Below, piece by piece: positions 7,749-16,515 of a stretch of 38,760 bases of DNA. Both the position numbers and the translations under genes were made by a program. The notes below the pieces were generated by a model. It was not told the DNA's origin. It made no database searches and was given only the letters and a program-made list of their open reading frames with translations. How positions within the stretch are numbered: position 1 is the stretch's first letter; every line of letters begins with the position of its first letter. The stretch comes from an uncultured Clostridia bacterium. GTDB lineage: Bacteria > Bacillota > Clostridia > Oscillospirales > Ruminococcaceae. Where the stretch lies: contig CALXAM010000026.1 of assembly GCA_944386285.1 (NCBI GenBank), positions 1 through 38,760 of the forward strand. Reading direction: 5' to 3'.

Positions 7749-8561
7749 ATGTCAGCCCTTTGTGATTCTAAGCGCATTGTTGTAAAGGTCGGTACCTCTA
7801 CACTGACGTATCCGACCGGTCACTTGAACATCCGAAAAATTCAGCGTCTGGTTACGGTTCTTTCCGATCTTAAAAATTCCGGAAAAGAAATCATTCTTGT
7901 AACCTCTGGCGCAATTGGCGTCGGCGCCGGAAAGCTTATGCTCAGTCATAAGCCCTCTGATATGCCAACGAAGCAAGCATGTGCCGCACTCGGACAAAGC
8001 GAACTCATGTATATTTATGATAAGTATTTTTCTGAATACAATCATAATGCTGCACAAGTCTTACTTACACGCGATATCATTGAGGACGCTGACCGCAAAG
8101 AAAATGTTATCAACACCATTGAACGGTTGCTCTCACTTTCCGTAATTCCGATTATCAATGAAAATGATACCGTTTCGACGGAAGAAATTGAATTTGGTGA
8201 CAACGATACACTTTCGGCAATCGTAGCTTCTATTGTCTCTGCTGACCTGCTCATCATTCTAAGTGATATCGATGGCTTTTACGACAGTGACCCACGTAAA
8301 AACAAAGAAGCAAAGTTAATTCCGCTTGTTACATATTTAGATGAATCAACCTTTGCTGCGGCTGGAAATAAAGGCACTGAATTCGGTACCGGCGGAATGG
8401 CAACCAAGCTGCATGCTGCACAACTCTGCATGGAACAAAACATCTCAATGGTATTATTGAATGGAAGTCATCCCGACCATTTATACGATTTATTTGAAGG
8501 CGTTCCTGTCGGAACACTGTTTCAAAGAAAAGAACAGGAGGAATGCACATGTCAAAATTGA
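7749..8561 (+). CDS. proB: Glutamate 5-kinase (ProB), short form
   Basis: ProB phosphorylates L-glutamate to gamma-glutamyl phosphate, the committed step of proline synthesis. The 270-aa protein is the amino-acid-kinase domain only: VVKVGTSTLT near the N-terminus, LVTSGAIGVGAGKL, IPIINENDTVS, FGDNDTLSAIVA, LIILSDIDGFYDSDP and GTGGMATKLHAA. The C-terminal PUA domain of the long enterobacterial type is absent, as in some other Bacillota. ATG 7749 is chosen because GGAGG (7739-7743) is 5 nt upstream; the ATG at 7737 overlaps that site. The stop overlaps proA by 13 nt, indicating translational coupling. Confidence 0.96.
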   Translation: MSALCDSKRIVVKVGTSTLTYPTGHLNIRKIQRLVTVLSDLKNSGKEIILVTSGAIGVGAGKLMLSHKPSDMPTKQACAALGQSELMYIYDKYFSEYNHNAAQVLLTRDIIEDADRKENVINTIERLLSLSVIPIINENDTVSTEEIEFGDNDTLSAIVASIVSADLLIILSDIDGFYDSDPRKNKEAKLIPLVTYLDESTFAAAGNKGTEFGTGGMATKLHAAQLCMEQNISMVLLNGSHPDHLYDLFEGVPVGTLFQRKEQEECTCQN

Positions 8562-9793
8562 TTTCCCTTGCACAACGAATTAAAGATGCGCAGCCACAAA
8601 TTGCGCATGCTTCCACACCGCTCAAAAATCAAATTCTTTTGCGCATTGCAAACCGTTTGACAGAAGCCTCCGACGAGATTTTGGAAGCCAATCGCGCCGA
8701 TCTTGCGCGCGCTTCGCAAAACGGAATTCCAAACGTTATGCTCGATCGGCTTTCTCTGTCCGAAGAACGAATCCAATCAATGGCAAACGGCGTGCGCAAA
8801 GTTGCTGCATTGGCCGACCCGATTGGAGAAATTCTGTTTGGAAAAACACTTCCCAATGGTTTGGTTTTACGCAAAGAGCGTGTACCGCTGGGGGTCATTG
8901 GTATTATTTATGAATCCCGTCCAAATGTCACGGTTGACGCTGCGGCACTCTGCTTAAAGACTTCCAACGCCGTTATGCTGCGCGGCGGAAAAGAAGCTAT
9001 CAACACCAATACCGCACTGGTCCGTATCATGCAGGATGCAATCCGCACAGAAGGAATGAACCCCGACATTATTGGACTGGTAGAAGATACAACACGTGAG
9101 AGTGCAACACGAATGATGCGGTTAAACGGATATCTCGACGTGTTGATTCCGCGCGGCGGCGCAGGACTTATTCAAAGTGTTGTACAAAATGCTACAGTTC
9201 CCGTTATTGAAACCGGCGCCGGAAACTGCCATATTTACATTGACGAAACAGCCGACCTTCAAATGGGCGCTGACATTGTGTTCAATGCAAAAACAAGCCG
9301 TCCATCCGTCTGTAACGCATGTGAAAGCCTGCTGGTTCACGAGAAAGTAGCCGATGTATTTTTGCCGCTCGTCAAAAAAATGTTGGATACGAAAAATGTG
9401 ATCATGCTTGGCTGTGAAAAAACACGCGCAATTTTAAACGATATTCCACCGGCAACGGAAAGTGATTATGCTGCCGAGTTTTTAGGATATGTCATTTCAG
9501 TCAAAGTGGTTTCCTCGATCGATGAGGCAATTACTCATATCAATCGATATTCCACACATCATTCGGAGTCCATTATCACAAAAGATATCGAAAGCGCAAG
9601 ACAGTTTACACAGCGTGTGGACTCCGCCGCAGTATACGTGAACGCTTCTACGCGATTCACAGACGGAGAGGAATTCGGCTTTGGTGCGGAAATCGGAATT
9701 TCAACGCAAAAACTTCATGCACGTGGTCCCATGGGACTCAATGAAATGACGAGCGCCAAATACATTATATATGGTACCGGTCAGGTACGATAA
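8549..9793 (+). CDS. proA: Gamma-glutamyl phosphate reductase (ProA)
   Basis: ProA reduces gamma-glutamyl phosphate with NADPH to glutamate-5-semialdehyde, the second step to proline. The 414-aa length is standard. Seen motifs are VPLGVIGIIYESRPNVT, the nucleotide-binding LRGGKEA, the catalytic cysteine in SVCNACESLLVH, and the C-terminal FGFGAEIGISTQKLHARGPMGL. ATG 8549 lies 7 nt after AGGAGG (8536-8541), a better fit than ATG 8543, and overlaps the end of proB. proC is not in the window. The next gene follows after 15 bp. Confidence 0.97.
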   Translation: MSKLISLAQRIKDAQPQIAHASTPLKNQILLRIANRLTEASDEILEANRADLARASQNGIPNVMLDRLSLSEERIQSMANGVRKVAALADPIGEILFGKTLPNGLVLRKERVPLGVIGIIYESRPNVTVDAAALCLKTSNAVMLRGGKEAINTNTALVRIMQDAIRTEGMNPDIIGLVEDTTRESATRMMRLNGYLDVLIPRGGAGLIQSVVQNATVPVIETGAGNCHIYIDETADLQMGADIVFNAKTSRPSVCNACESLLVHEKVADVFLPLVKKMLDTKNVIMLGCEKTRAILNDIPPATESDYAAEFLGYVISVKVVSSIDEAITHINRYSTHHSESIITKDIESARQFTQRVDSAAVYVNASTRFTDGEEFGFGAEIGISTQKLHARGPMGLNEMTSAKYIIYGTGQVR

Positions 9794-9808
9794 CATAAGG
9801 AGGACGTT

Positions 9809-10807
9809 ATGAACGACACCCAGAAAAACAACGAACATACAGATAACCTTTCTAACGTATTATCGAAACTCAATCAAACAGAATCTTCAAGTACACAATC
9901 AACCGAGCCCGCTGATGCTCAAAACAATGAAGGCAAAGAGCATGCAAAAGATTCCTCTGAAGCAGCAGTTCAGGAAGAAAAACCGAAAAAAGCACATCAT
10001 CCTGCTTCGTACAAAAAGCGGAAGCTCTCCCGCAAAGAATTTTTCACAGCGATTCTCGGAATTGTTGTCTGCTTCTTTGTTGTAATCGGAATCATCTCTA
10101 CAGCAACATTTGCTGTGAATACCGCAAATGAGTGGATCAATTCCACAAAGCTCAAAGAGGAAATGGCTTATGTCGTATTCCCTCTTGTTATTATTGATGC
10201 ACCTGAATTTGATTCTCCGGAAAAACTTGATAGCTCTGTCATCATTTCTTCTTCCATCTGGAAACTCATTCTGGAGGACAGCACCAAAGATAAATATATC
10301 AAAGACGACGTTGGAGGAATGACCGTTCCGGACACTGATGTTGAATACTATGTACGTATGCTTTACGGAAATGATGTAGAGATTGTACATCAAACGATCA
10401 GTGACTCTGCTGTAGAAATGAGTTATGACGCTGAGAGCAAAAGCTATCGTGTAGAATCAACACCTGTACTTCTTCCATATACGCCCCGTGTAGACGAAAT
10501 TCATCAAGAAGGAGACATCTATACCTTAAAAGTCAGCTATATTCTGCCTGACGTCACTTGGAGTCTTTCTTCCAATCATAAAGAAATTGTAGAAAAAGTC
10601 ATGGAGTTTAAAGTCAAGAAAGTCGACGATCATTATCAGATTCTTTCTCTTTCCATGCTTGAAGTAATGGATGCAGAGTCTTCTGAAAACGCACAAACAC
10701 CTGATGAGGCATCCACTGATACAAAAAATGAATTTTTAGAAGAAACGGCTGAATCTTCGCAGGAATCATCTGTTTCATCCGAAGAGCAGACCTCAACTGA
10801 AAATTAA
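9809..10807 (+). CDS. Hypothetical membrane protein with disordered ends
   Basis: The 332-aa protein begins with about 65 polar, Ser/Glu/Lys-rich residues, followed by basic residues and one membrane helix (about 80-105). An outside domain of about 180 residues follows, with alternating beta-like stretches, and then an acidic Ser/Glu-rich tail of about 45 residues. There is no signal peptidase site, so a type II single-pass membrane protein is likely. A strong AGGAGG precedes the ATG. Its place between proA and the cyclophilin gene, 15 and 16 bp away, argues for co-transcription. I recognise no family. Confidence 0.8.
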   Translation: MNDTQKNNEHTDNLSNVLSKLNQTESSSTQSTEPADAQNNEGKEHAKDSSEAAVQEEKPKKAHHPASYKKRKLSRKEFFTAILGIVVCFFVVIGIISTATFAVNTANEWINSTKLKEEMAYVVFPLVIIDAPEFDSPEKLDSSVIISSSIWKLILEDSTKDKYIKDDVGGMTVPDTDVEYYVRMLYGNDVEIVHQTISDSAVEMSYDAESKSYRVESTPVLLPYTPRVDEIHQEGDIYTLKVSYILPDVTWSLSSNHKEIVEKVMEFKVKKVDDHYQILSLSMLEVMDAESSENAQTPDEASTDTKNEFLEETAESSQESSVSSEEQTSTEN

Positions 10808-10823
10808 AAAGGAGTTATTGAAG

Positions 10824-11345
10824 ATGAAAAATCCAATCGTAACCATTGAAATGAATGACGGCACTTGCATGAAAGCTGAGCTGTACCCTGAAATTGCACC
10901 GAACACTGTAAAGAATTTTATTTCATTGTGTCAGAAAGGCTTTTATGATGGTGTTACATTCCATCGTGTCATTCCCGGCTTTATGATTCAAGGCGGTGAT
11001 CCAGACGGACGCGGCACTGGTGGTCCGGGATACTCCATTCGCGGCGAATTTACCGCAAACGGATTCCAAAATGATCTTCGTCATACACGCGGTGTCCTTT
11101 CTATGGCACGTACTTCTTATCCGGACAGTGCTGGTTCTCAATTTTTTATTATGGTTGAAGACGCACCGCATTTAGACGGACAATACGCAGCATTTGGCAA
11201 GGTAATCGAAGGAATGGAAACTGCAGATAAAATTGTCGGCGTCATTACTGATTTTGCTGATCGGCCTGTAAAAGATCAAACAATGAAAAAAGTGACTGTC
11301 GAAACATTTGGCGAAACGTATGATGCACCTGAAATCATAAAATGA
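10824..11345 (+). CDS. Peptidyl-prolyl cis-trans isomerase, cyclophilin type
   Basis: The 173-aa cytoplasmic cyclophilin catalyses proline bond isomerisation during protein folding. Diagnostic segments are VTFHRVIPGFMIQGGDP (catalytic Arg and Phe), the GPGYSIRGEF loop, GVLSMAR, SAGSQFFIM and the HLDGQYAAFGKVIEG end block. No signal peptide is present. The start is ATG 10824, 9 nt after AAAGGAG; an in-frame TTG at 10818 is too close to that site. It is the last gene of the proBA cluster, ended by the hairpin at 11353-11393. Confidence 0.95.
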   Translation: MKNPIVTIEMNDGTCMKAELYPEIAPNTVKNFISLCQKGFYDGVTFHRVIPGFMIQGGDPDGRGTGGPGYSIRGEFTANGFQNDLRHTRGVLSMARTSYPDSAGSQFFIMVEDAPHLDGQYAAFGKVIEGMETADKIVGVITDFADRPVKDQTMKKVTVETFGETYDAPEIIK

Positions 11346-11352
11346 GTTTATT

Positions 11353-11393
11353 AAAAGAGCACAGTGAATGATAAATATTCATTGCGCTTTTTT
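11353..11393 (+). terminator. Terminator of the proBA-cyclophilin operon
   Basis: A 17-position stem (11353-11369 with 11377-11393) has two G-U pairs and one A-C mismatch. It ends in a run of six T, 8 nt after the cyclophilin stop. Confidence 0.85.
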
Positions 11394-11410
11394 AAATATC
11401 TTGTCGTTTC

Positions 11411-11439
11411 TTGCACTCTGTATTATTTCATGTTACAAT
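11411..11439 (+). promoter_or_regulatory. Promoter of the secreted repeat protein gene
   Basis: TTGCAC (11411-11416), 17-bp spacer, TACAAT (11434-11439) with TGT before it (extended -10). Start codon 28 nt downstream. Confidence 0.8.
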
Positions 11440-11466
11440 GAAAATAGAAAGGAGTGACACAGAATC

Positions 11467-12903
11467 ATGCGTAAATTGTTCGTCGTTTTTTTACTTGTTT
11501 TTTCTTTTATATTTCCTACTTCTGTCTGTGCATCCAGCGCAGACTTGACCCCTTCTGTTATTTTCGCAGTGTATGATGCCACAAACGAACAATACCTGTT
11601 AGACCCTATACCTGTTTCTGTTTCCTCCTCTTCCTCGTATCTTCAAGTTTTAAAAGAACTTGAGGAAAACAGAATCTTAGATGTAACCATTGAAAACGGA
11701 AGTCCATCGGCCATTTCCAATACGGAATCAGGATATATCCTCACAGAAAATCAATCAGGACAATTTTACTTAAAAACAGACAATACTGTTCTGGATGATA
11801 GTGTCTGGCTTGCCGCGATTGGAAATTCCAGCATCATTGAAGTGGTATTCTCCAGCGAACCACTTGTAACACCAAAACAAGCATCACTTGCTGCGAACTC
11901 TTTCACCGCACAAAATGAATTAACCGTTTCTGCCTTGACAGATGCCGGCCACTGGCTATCCCGTAATGAAGAGGATACCACGCTTTACTTTATGGCAATG
12001 ACAGCATCAAACCAATCCCTGTCCCCAAGCGACGTGGCTACCCTTCCATATACGTTGGAAAATCAAACACCTACAGATGCCAAAACTGCCGCTGAAGAAC
12101 TCTTGATGTTATCTGCATGTGGTTATTCTCAGACCACACAGGCTGTTTCAAACCGTATCGAATATCTTGCCTCCTGTACGATTGACAGCACCAATGGTGA
12201 TTTGATTGTTCAAGTCCTTCGTGCACTGGATAGCCGGAATTTTTCACTTCCCGATGATGCAAAAAATACGCGATTCTTCTTGTGTTCTCAATTGCTTGCG
12301 TTACAAAATGAAGATGGCGGTTTCTCTACCAATGAAGGATTTTCCTCCAGTCCATGGACAACCTTGGATGCGATGCTCGTTCTTTCAAGCTATGCACAGG
12401 AAGATAAAATGATCGCAAATGCGATTCGTGAAGCCGCATCCTATATCAGTCAATTAAATCAGACCAAAGGGCTGACCCATGCAACGACCTACTCTTCCAC
12501 ACGGATTCTTGCAAAAATGATTTCCGCACTCATCTGTAATCAAATTGATCCTTACGATGATAGATATTCCATTGACAACATTTCTCCGATTGAATATCTC
12601 TTACAGCGTCAAAACGACGATGGAGGATTTTGTGCAGAACCCGGCGGTCTTTCTTCACTGGAAGCAACAGAAACAGCTGTACTGGCGCTTTCCGCATTAA
12701 ACAAAGGAAAAAGCCCTTACATTTTTTCCAGTCAGGCTACACAAGAATCTGAATCTGCTGTTTCCGAATCAGCCGCTGATCGCTCAGCAGAAACACAGCC
12801 CAGTGGTTCTGTTTGGATTTGGATTGGTGTTGGCGCAATTGTCATTGTGTGTATGATCTTAATGGTATGTTTGCAAGTACACCGTAAACGAAAAAGATCT
12901 TGA
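11467..12903 (+). CDS. Secreted, membrane-anchored protein with terpenoid-cyclase-like repeats
   Basis: The 478-aa protein has a signal peptide (residues 1-22, ending VCASS). It then has an N-terminal beta-rich domain (about 28-145) resembling DUF4430/transcobalamin-type domains. A helical region follows with prenyltransferase/squalene-cyclase-like repeats; QNEDGGF near 280 and QNDDGGF near 380 are the clearest. A Ser/Glu-rich linker leads to a C-terminal membrane helix (about 448-470) and the basic tail HRKRKRS. The fold would be an alpha/alpha toroid displayed outside the cell. In related proteins such toroids bind ligands rather than cyclise terpenes, and the DxDD catalytic motif is not seen. 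Ligand unknown. GGAG lies 12 nt from the ATG, somewhat far. Confidence 0.78.
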   Translation: MRKLFVVFLLVFSFIFPTSVCASSADLTPSVIFAVYDATNEQYLLDPIPVSVSSSSSYLQVLKELEENRILDVTIENGSPSAISNTESGYILTENQSGQFYLKTDNTVLDDSVWLAAIGNSSIIEVVFSSEPLVTPKQASLAANSFTAQNELTVSALTDAGHWLSRNEEDTTLYFMAMTASNQSLSPSDVATLPYTLENQTPTDAKTAAEELLMLSACGYSQTTQAVSNRIEYLASCTIDSTNGDLIVQVLRALDSRNFSLPDDAKNTRFFLCSQLLALQNEDGGFSTNEGFSSSPWTTLDAMLVLSSYAQEDKMIANAIREAASYISQLNQTKGLTHATTYSSTRILAKMISALICNQIDPYDDRYSIDNISPIEYLLQRQNDDGGFCAEPGGLSSLEATETAVLALSALNKGKSPYIFSSQATQESESAVSESAADRSAETQPSGSVWIWIGVGAIVIVCMILMVCLQVHRKRKRS

Positions 12904-12928
12904 CTTTTTTTAAACTGCACGTTATAAT
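12900..12928 (+). promoter_or_regulatory. Promoter of the NiCo riboswitch-CDF unit
   Basis: TTGACT (12900-12905, overlapping the preceding stop codon), 17-bp spacer, perfect TATAAT (12923-12928). Transcription should start near 12935, just before the aptamer. Confidence 0.85.
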
Positions 12929-12943
12929 AATTAAAAATTGATT

Positions 12944-13026
12944 TCAGGCATTGATTGCCGGGCCGAAAGGCAGCAGAACGTAACTGCGGGACAGCAAAAT
13001 ATACTGTTCCGCAGTTTTATTTTTTT
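12944..13026 (+). promoter_or_regulatory. NiCo (czcD) riboswitch, compact form
   Basis: The leader contains in order the conserved blocks of the Ni2+/Co2+-sensing czcD riboswitch: CAGGCA (12945-12950), GCCGGGC (12957-12963), a GAAA-capped P3, GGCAGCAG, and CTGCGGGACAG (12984-12994). The P4 stem is GCAG/CTGC. The usual P2 stem-loop is almost absent: only TTGAT separates CAGGCA from TGCCGGGC. The last block is also the 5' arm of a terminator, so metal binding should favour readthrough into the downstream cation exporter gene, an ON switch. The downstream CDF gene fits this class. Confidence 0.87.
12982..13026 (+). terminator. Riboswitch expression-platform terminator
   Basis: Stem 12982-12994 with 13004-13016 (AACTGCGGGACAG against CTGTTCCGCAGTT, one mismatch) is followed by TTATTTTTTT. 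The 5' arm includes the conserved GGGACAG aptamer strand, so aptamer and terminator exclude each other. Confidence 0.88.
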
Positions 13027-13040
13027 AAAGGAGATTATTT

Positions 13041-13931
13041 ATGCGAAACAAGAACTCTGAGCCCAAGGCGATTGCTATGCGCGTCTCTATCAACACCATC
13101 ATTGTCAACGCCGTATTATCTGGATTTAAGCTATTAGCTGGTATCATTTCTGGTTCGGCAGCAATGATCTCCGACGCCGTTCACTCTGCGTCGGACGTAT
13201 TCAGTACCATTATTGTTATGGTCGGTGTACATATTTCAGCAAAAGACGCCGACACTGAACATCCATATGGTCATGAACGAATGGAATGTGTCGCAGCCAT
13301 TCTGTTGGCTTGTGTGTTGGCCCTCACCGGACTTGTCATTGGATACTCCGGCATTCAAAGTTTGATTTCCAGTACACAGTCGCCGCTTGCTGCACCGGGA
13401 TTGCTCGCACTGATTGCAGCCATCATCTCCATTGCCGTAAAAGAAGGAATGTATTGGTATACAAGAAATGCCGCGAAAAAAATCAATTCAGGCGCTTTGA
13501 TGGCCGATGCATGGCACCATCGCTCGGATGCATTTTCTTCTGTCGGCAGTTTAATCGGTATCGCCGGTGCGCGTTTGGGATTACCGATTTTAGACCCAAT
13601 CGCAGCAATTGCAATCTGTATCTTCATTCTCAAAGCATCCTATGATATTTTTAAAGATGGCATTGATAAAATGGTAGATAAAGCTTGCCCCGAAGAAGTG
13701 GTCGCTCCCATTCGTGAGCTTGTATTACAAGTAGACGGTGTTGTCGACATTGATTTAATGAAAACGAGAATGTTCGGTGCCCGTTACTATGTTGATATCG
13801 AAATTACTGCAGACGGTTCCTTAACACTGTCAGAAGCACACCACATTGCAGAAACGGTGCATGCAGAAATTGAACATCATTTTCCGGATGTCAAACACTG
13901 TATGGTACACGTGAATCCCGCACACGACTAA
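13041..13931 (+). CDS. Cation diffusion facilitator (Ni2+/Co2+ exporter candidate)
   Basis: This 296-aa CDF protein exports divalent metal by proton exchange. It has six predicted helices and metal-site motifs in TM2 (SDAVHSASD, HxxxD type) and TM5 (DAWHHRSD, HxxxD), plus HPYGHERME between TM2 and TM3. The C-terminal cytoplasmic domain (about 205-296) ends with HHxxPDVKHCMVHVNP, the metal-binding dimerisation region. The start follows AAAGGAG by 7 nt. Control by a NiCo riboswitch points to nickel or cobalt as the relevant metals, although Zn, Fe or Mn transport is known in the family. Single gene, ended by the hairpin at 13940-13970. Confidence 0.93.
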   Translation: MRNKNSEPKAIAMRVSINTIIVNAVLSGFKLLAGIISGSAAMISDAVHSASDVFSTIIVMVGVHISAKDADTEHPYGHERMECVAAILLACVLALTGLVIGYSGIQSLISSTQSPLAAPGLLALIAAIISIAVKEGMYWYTRNAAKKINSGALMADAWHHRSDAFSSVGSLIGIAGARLGLPILDPIAAIAICIFILKASYDIFKDGIDKMVDKACPEEVVAPIRELVLQVDGVVDIDLMKTRMFGARYYVDIEITADGSLTLSEAHHIAETVHAEIEHHFPDVKHCMVHVNPAHD

Positions 13932-13939
13932 TTTCTTTT

Positions 13940-13970
13940 CCGCTTGTATATCATATACAAGCGGTTTTTT
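13940..13970 (+). terminator. Terminator of the CDF exporter gene
   Basis: A perfect stem CCGCTTGTATAT/ATATACAAGCGG (13940-13964) is followed by six T. Confidence 0.9.
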
Positions 13971-13982
13971 CTTGTACGATGC

Positions 13983-14011
13983 TTGACGAAAAAACAGGAA
14001 ACGAGTACAAT
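13983..14011 (+). promoter_or_regulatory. feo operon promoter
   Basis: TTGACG (13983-13988), 17-bp spacer, TACAAT (14006-14011). No clear Fur or DtxR/IdeR box could be read by eye around it. Confidence 0.75.
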
Positions 14012-14069
14012 AAAAACGGTTTCTATTTGATTTTTCATTTTATGATAGATGAGGAGATTCATTAAAACA

Positions 14070-14303
14070 ATGACACTTGATACATTAAAACCTGGTGAAT
14101 CCGGCACCATTATTTCCGTGGGCGGAAACGGTGCACTTCGCCGTCACTTACTTGACATGGGACTGACCCCGAAAACAAAAATCCACGTGCGCAAAGTTGC
14201 ACCGATGGGTGACCCGATTGAACTGTTTTTACGCAGTTACGTGCTGACACTTCGAAAAGAAGATGCGGCCAATATCGTGGTGGAAAAGGAGTCCTCAAAA
14301 TGA
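14070..14303 (+). CDS. feoA: Ferrous iron transport protein FeoA
   Basis: FeoA is a small SH3-like cytoplasmic partner of the ferrous iron transporter FeoB. The product from ATG 14070 (77 aa) shows the family pattern LxPGExGTIxxV, then GALRRHLLDMGLTPKTKIHV and the PMGDPIEL block before the last strands. An upstream in-frame ATG at 14049 is possible. The only Shine-Dalgarno-like sequence, AGGAG at 14052-14056, lies inside that longer frame, so I prefer 14070 although the gap is long (13 nt). The stop overlaps the feoB start by 4 nt (ATGA). Confidence 0.9.
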   Translation: MTLDTLKPGESGTIISVGGNGALRRHLLDMGLTPKTKIHVRKVAPMGDPIELFLRSYVLTLRKEDAANIVVEKESSK

Positions 14304-16315
14304 ATGAGATTTTGCTTGCCTTAGCCGGAAATCAAAATAGCGGCAAAACAACGTTATTTAACTGTTTAACCGGCAGTAATCAACATGTCGGCAATTTTCC
14401 TGGGGTAACGGTTGAAAAGAAAGAAGGACGTGTCCTTCATCACAAAGATATGACCTTAGTTGATCTTCCTGGTATCTATTCACTTTCGCCCTATACGTCA
14501 GAAGAAGTGGTAACACGCGACTTTTTACTCGAAGAACATCCAAGAGCAATTATCAACATCGTCGACGCAACCAATATAGAACGAAATCTCTACTTAACCC
14601 TGCAGCTGATGGAGCTTGAAATTCCAATGGTCATTGCACTGAACATGATGGACGAAGTGCGTGCAAGTGGAAATACAATTCATGTAGACGCACTTCAAAA
14701 ACAGTTAGGTGTGCCGGTCGTTCCCATCTCTGCAGGAAAAAATGAAGGAATCCACGATCTTGTCGATGCAGTCGAAAACGTCGTGCAAAATGATCTCCGT
14801 CCAAAACATTTTGACTTTTGCACCGGTGAAGTTCACCGTGCAATTCATGCAATCGGCCACATCATTGAAGATCATGCGCATCATGCCGGATACCCTGTCC
14901 GTTTTGCTGCAACAAAGCTTGTAGAAGGTGATGAACCAACACAACAGGCACTTGGTATCCATGAAAATGATTTGCATTTAATCGACCACTTAGTACAGGA
15001 TATGGAGCAAGCGCTCGGTACGGATCGAGAAGCTGCATTGGCTGATATGCGCTATCAGTACATCGAAACACTCTGCGCACAGTGTGTTGTAAAGCGTGGA
15101 GAATCAAGAGAACAGCTTCGCTCTGAAAAAATTGACCGTGTCTTAACCCATAAATTTTTCGGTATTCCTATTTTTATCGGCGTGATGTTTCTTGTGTTCT
15201 TTTTAACGTTTGAAGTATTGGGCGCACCTCTTCAATCGTTATTAGAAGCAGGAATTGCAGCGTTGTCTACACAGACTGAGAGATTACTGACCTCTCTCGA
15301 AGTAACCCCATGGCTTTCTTCTCTGATTTTAGACGGCGTATTTGCCGGTGTCGGCAGTGTTCTGTCCTTTTTGCCGATCATTGTCATTCTGTTTTTCTTT
15401 TTGTCTTTACTCGAAGACAGTGGATACATGGCACGTGTTGCGTTTGTCATGGACAAATTACTTCGCAAAATCGGTCTTTCGGGACGTTCTTTCGTGCCAA
15501 TGCTGATTGGCTTTGGATGCAGTGTTCCTGCAATCATGTCCGCACGGACATTATCCAGTGAGCGTGATCGCAAAATGACAATTCTGCTCACCCCGTTTAT
15601 GTCATGCAGTGCAAAACTTCCGATTTACGGCATGATTACCGCTGCTTTTTTCCCGCATCATGGCGGTCTGGTCATGATTTCTTTGTACCTGCTCGGCATT
15701 CTGGTTGCGATTTTGTCCGGTTTACTGCTGAAAAACACCGTATTTCGCGGCAATCCTGTTCCCTTTGTAATGGAGCTTCCAGCTTATCGGTTACCGGCAG
15801 CCAAAAGTGTATTGCTGCATATGTGGGAAAAGGCAAAAGATTTCTTGAAAAAAGCATTTACCATCATCTTTTTAGCATCCATCGTAATTTGGTTTGCACA
15901 AAGCTTTAACTGGAATCTTCAAATGGTACAAAACAGCGGTGAAAGTATCTTAGCTTCGATCGGCTCCTTTATCTCCCCGATCTTTACACCGCTTGGATTT
16001 AACGATTGGCGTGCTTCTACAGCACTGATCACAGGATTCACTGCTAAAGAATCTGTTGTGAGTACGCTTTCCATCCTCACCGGTGCGGGAACAGATGCAC
16101 AGCTTTCGCTGGCGCTCTCATCAATTTTCACGCCGCTTTCATCACTGTCATTCCTTACTTTTACGATTTTGTATATGCCATGCGTCGCAGCATTTGCAGC
16201 CGCTAAACGTGAACTTGGTTCTTGGCGGCGCGCACTTGCAGGTGCTGCATATCAAACAGCTGCCGCTTATATCGCCGCACTCGCTGTTTTCCAAATTGGA
16301 CGTTTCTTCTTTTAA
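14300..16315 (+). CDS. feoB: Ferrous iron transporter FeoB
   Basis: This 671-aa Fe2+ uptake protein has an N-terminal GTPase (G1 GNQNSGKTT at 10-18, G2 Thr in PGVTV, G3 DLPG at 55-58, G4 NMMD at 115-118, G5 near SAGK). A helical GDI-like spacer follows, and then the membrane part with two Gate/nucleoside-recognition domains: GYMARVAFVMDKLLRKIGLSG..FVPMLIGFGCSVPAIM and TPFMSCSAKLPIYG. The conserved cysteines in the pore segments are present. The length is near the short clostridial forms. It is translationally coupled to feoA and followed after 12 bp by the small Cys-rich partner gene. Confidence 0.97.
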   Translation: MNEILLALAGNQNSGKTTLFNCLTGSNQHVGNFPGVTVEKKEGRVLHHKDMTLVDLPGIYSLSPYTSEEVVTRDFLLEEHPRAIINIVDATNIERNLYLTLQLMELEIPMVIALNMMDEVRASGNTIHVDALQKQLGVPVVPISAGKNEGIHDLVDAVENVVQNDLRPKHFDFCTGEVHRAIHAIGHIIEDHAHHAGYPVRFAATKLVEGDEPTQQALGIHENDLHLIDHLVQDMEQALGTDREAALADMRYQYIETLCAQCVVKRGESREQLRSEKIDRVLTHKFFGIPIFIGVMFLVFFLTFEVLGAPLQSLLEAGIAALSTQTERLLTSLEVTPWLSSLILDGVFAGVGSVLSFLPIIVILFFFLSLLEDSGYMARVAFVMDKLLRKIGLSGRSFVPMLIGFGCSVPAIMSARTLSSERDRKMTILLTPFMSCSAKLPIYGMITAAFFPHHGGLVMISLYLLGILVAILSGLLLKNTVFRGNPVPFVMELPAYRLPAAKSVLLHMWEKAKDFLKKAFTIIFLASIVIWFAQSFNWNLQMVQNSGESILASIGSFISPIFTPLGFNDWRASTALITGFTAKESVVSTLSILTGAGTDAQLSLALSSIFTPLSSLSFLTFTILYMPCVAAFAAAKRELGSWRRALAGAAYQTAAAYIAALAVFQIGRFFF

Positions 16316-16327
16316 GAGGTGTGTGTT

Positions 16328-16489
16328 ATGAACTTGTCCGATTGGATTATCGTGATCGTGCTCGCAGCTGCTGCAATACTTGCTGCTTTCTCTGTACATC
16401 GCCAAAAGAAAAAATCAAAGTGTACCGGGAATTGTTTGTATTGCAGTGCTGAATGTCATTCAAATCACGCTCAAACAAAAGAAGATTGA
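16328..16489 (+). CDS. FeoB-associated Cys-rich membrane protein
   Basis: This small gene of 53 codons starts at ATG 16328 behind AAGAGGTG. The product has one membrane helix (about residues 6-22), a basic stretch HRQKKKSK, then a CxGNCxxCxxxC cluster (CTGNCLYCSAEC) and a short polar tail. This is the arrangement of the FeoB-associated Cys-rich family (PF12669) found after feoB in Bacillota. It is thought to take the place of FeoC and perhaps bind metal near the cytoplasmic side. Clear operon context 12 bp after feoB. Confidence 0.9.
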   Translation: MNLSDWIIVIVLAAAAILAAFSVHRQKKKSKCTGNCLYCSAECHSNHAQTKED

Positions 16490-16515
16490 TTGCCGAACGG
16501 TAAGGAGGATGCCGT

